64,000 bases of DNA from Bacteroidales bacterium MB20-C3-3 (GTDB taxonomy: Bacteria; Bacteroidota; Bacteroidia; Bacteroidales; UBA932), in NCBI GenBank assembly GCA_035609245.1, contig CP141202.1, forward strand, positions 1,860,001 to 1,924,000, in the 5' to 3' direction. How positions within the stretch are numbered: position 1 is the first letter of the stretch; each line of letters starts with the position of its first letter. Position numbers and translations under genes: made by a program. The notes beneath the pieces are model-generated. The model worked only from the letters and a program-made list of their open reading frames with translations, had not been told where the DNA came from and did not search any database. Below, one piece after another: positions 62,577-64,000 of the stretch.

Positions 62577-63506
62577 CTAGTGCGAATCAATCCCGCTCAT
62601 CATCGCAAAAAGGTGGTTGAGCATAGGTAGAATCTCTGACATATACTCCTTAACTGCCTTAACGCTGCCGGGCAGGACAAATATTAGGGATTTGCCGGAA
62701 ACGCCTGCAATACTTCTGCTCAGAAGTGCATTAGGTTTTTCAGCTCCGTATTTTAATCTTATATAGTCCATAATTCCGGGAATCTCCTTGTCCAGTAGCG
62801 GCTTTACAACATCAGGGGTAAAGTCTCTCGGGCCGATTCCTGTTCCGCCGGTGGTGATAATTATCTCGTGTCCCTCTGAAACCATTCGCCTGATTTCGGT
62901 TTCAAGCATCTGCGGATTATCAGGAAGAAGTTTATAGTCGCAGGAGAGGCTCCGTTTTGTTTCACTGAACCATTTGCCCATTAACTCCTCTGCAAGAGGG
63001 CCGCTTAGGTCTTTGTATTCTCCCTCGAATGCTCTGTCGCTGAGGGTTATGACTCCTGCCCTCCAGGTCTTCTTCTTATAAGTAAGTTTGTCTCCTGCCC
63101 TCATCTCGCCACATTTAAGAACCCTTGCAAATATCCCCTCTTTGGGCATAATGCAGGCTCCGGTGTCGCGAAAGATTGCGCAACCATCACCGTGGCACTT
63201 TTTTCCTATCTGAGTAACCTCCATCAGGATTGTGTCGTTCATAAGCTGGTCTCCGGGCATCATCTCGTTAAGAACCATCCCTTTTGTAGTGATGTTCTCG
63301 GCAAACTCTCCCCATTTAAACTCCCTGCCTGTTATGGCCGAAAACTTCTCAAAGCTCTCCGCTCCAAGCAGACTCACCTGTCTGTGCCACTTGCCGGCGT
63401 GGGCATCTCCGGGAATCCCCTCGGGGGTAAGTTGGATATTATCAACGGGGAGTTTGATCTCTCCCTTTTTTACAGAAATATTTACCGATATTATTTCAAG
63501 TTCCAT
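62577..63506 (-). CDS. MOSC domain-MogA/MoaB fusion protein
   Basis: Residues 1-150 are a MOSC domain (IQLTPEGIPGDAHAGKWHRQ VSLL, EFAENITTKGM, GDGCAIFRDTGACIMPKEG with conserved Cys). Residues 150-309 are a MogA/MoaB-like molybdopterin adenylyltransferase domain: AGVITLSDRAFEGEYKDLSG, IITTGGTGIGPRDFTPDV, NALLSRSIAGVSGKSLIFVL PGS. The second domain would adenylylate molybdopterin before metal insertion; the MOSC part may handle sulfur or Moco. It lies 17 bp after moaC on the minus strand. Confidence 0.92.
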   Translation of the reverse strand: MELEIISVNISVKKGEIKLPVDNIQLTPEGIPGDAHAGKWHRQVSLLGAESFEKFSAITGREFKWGEFAENITTKGMVLNEMMPGDQLMNDTILMEVTQIGKKCHGDGCAIFRDTGACIMPKEGIFARVLKCGEMRAGDKLTYKKKTWRAGVITLSDRAFEGEYKDLSGPLAEELMGKWFSETKRSLSCDYKLLPDNPQMLETEIRRMVSEGHEIIITTGGTGIGPRDFTPDVVKPLLDKEIPGIMDYIRLKYGAEKPNALLSRSIAGVSGKSLIFVLPGSVKAVKEYMSEILPMLNHLFAMMSGIDSH

Positions 63507-63523
63507 TTTGTATCTCTGTTTTG

Positions 63524-64000
63524 CTATTTAATCTCCTCTTTGCTCTTTGAGAGGAGTTCAATGTTGGTTATTATCATGTTTTTATCCACCGCCTTGCACA
63601 TATCGTAAATGGTAAGCAGCGCTACCGATACAGCTGTCAGCGCCTCCATCTCTACTCCGGTATTGCCGTTGCATGAGGCGAACCCCTCGGCAGTGACTCC
63701 GTCATCCTGGACGGTGATTTTGACATCGGCCTTATTAAGATTTAACTGATGGCAGAGTGGAATCAGTTCAGGGGTCTTTTTGGCAGCCATTATTCCGGCA
63801 ATCTGGGCTACTGTTAGCAGGTCTCCCTTTTTCAGCCCGTTCTCCCTGATAAGTGCTATGGTTTCAGGTGAAAGTAGTATCCTCCCCCTTGCTGTCGCCT
63901 TTCTTGCCGATACAGGTTTGGCCCCCACATCCACCATGTTTGCACGCCCCTTTTCGTCTGTATGGGTGAGCATTTTGCCGTTTTTAGAATTTGTATCTTC
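63524..64000 (-). CDS. moaC: Cyclic pyranopterin monophosphate synthase MoaC, 5' partial or starting at 63973
   Basis: MoaC converts the MoaA product to cyclic pyranopterin monophosphate. The sequence LTHTDEKGRANMVDVGAKPV SARKATARGRI, PELIPLCHQLNLNKADV and the C-terminal GVEMEALTAVSVALLTIYDM CKAVDK show the family core, including the Lys of CKAVDK and GVEMEALT. An ATG at 63973 gives 149 residues; the frame stays open to the window edge (EDTNSKNGK before Met), so the true start or a fused domain may lie beyond. Neighbouring MOSC-MogA supports a Moco operon. Confidence 0.92.
   Translation of the reverse strand, partial: EDTNSKNGKMLTHTDEKGRANMVDVGAKPVSARKATARGRILLSPETIALIRENGLKKGDLLTVAQIAGIMAAKKTPELIPLCHQLNLNKADVKITVQDDGVTAEGFASCNGNTGVEMEALTAVSVALLTIYDMCKAVDKNMIITNIELLSKSKEEIK

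Overview
The window reads as a chromosomal segment of a Bacteroidota bacterium, most likely order Bacteroidales. The support is a set of lineage-typical families (DUF5686, DUF4270, DUF4294, DUF3098 and GSCFA proteins, an RseC-led Rnf operon, a glycogen-synthase N-terminal-domain protein) and promoters of the Bacteroides type (TTTG about 19 bp before TAnnTTTG) rather than E. coli -35/-10 boxes. No tRNA, rRNA, CRISPR array, integrase, transposase or replication origin was recognised.

Layout. 1-11.5 kb holds housekeeping genes: a partial DUF5686 outer-membrane protein, purN, acpP-fabF, a DUF4270 lipoprotein, a GT5 glycogen-synthase-like protein, ftsX, uppP, an LpxH-like phosphatase and a membrane dipeptidase. 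11.7-22.4 kb is a ribosomal protein operon that starts abruptly at rplP and runs through the spc and alpha gene order (rplP-rpmC-rpsQ-rplN-rplX-rplE-rpsN-rpsH-rplF-rplR-rpsE-rpmD-rplO-secY-map-infA-rpmJ-rpsM-rpsK-rpsD-rpoA-rplQ). The usual upstream half (rpsJ to rpsC) is absent, replaced by a dipeptidase gene and a new promoter. 22.5-43.7 kb holds cutC, a nucleoside transporter, tgt and queG (both queuosine pathway), two LptF/LptG-type permeases, an HU protein, fmt, alaS, two adjacent M23 peptidases, a MerR-type regulator, a Nif3-like protein, an aminotransferase and dnaB. 43.7-49.1 kb is a complete Rnf electron-transport operon (rseC-rnfB-C-D-G-E-A). 49.4-50.8 kb holds two genes of a tungstate/molybdate-type ABC importer on the minus strand.

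50.85-62.58 kb is an accessory island and the most unusual part. It contains five truncated copies of one RHS/YD-repeat core. Four continue into different C-terminal domains: two JAB-like metallopeptidase toxins, one LysM plus Tlde1-like L,D-transpeptidase toxin, and one unrecognised Ala/Gly-rich domain. Each of those four is followed at once by a small secreted, lipoprotein or membrane gene that looks like its immunity protein. None of the copies has the N-terminal delivery part of an RHS protein, so the array looks like a store of orphan toxin/immunity cassettes that could be swapped by recombination through the near-identical core DNA. The island is bounded on both sides by noncoding DNA full of hairpins. 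These include a repeat family with a constant 33-bp core inside stems whose sequence differs from copy to copy while staying self-complementary.

Right of the island the minus strand carries a MOSC-MogA fusion and moaC (molybdenum cofactor synthesis). With the ABC importer genes on the left, this suggests the array lies inside a molybdenum/tungsten gene neighbourhood.

All functional calls come from reading sequence and recalled family motifs; no database search was run.
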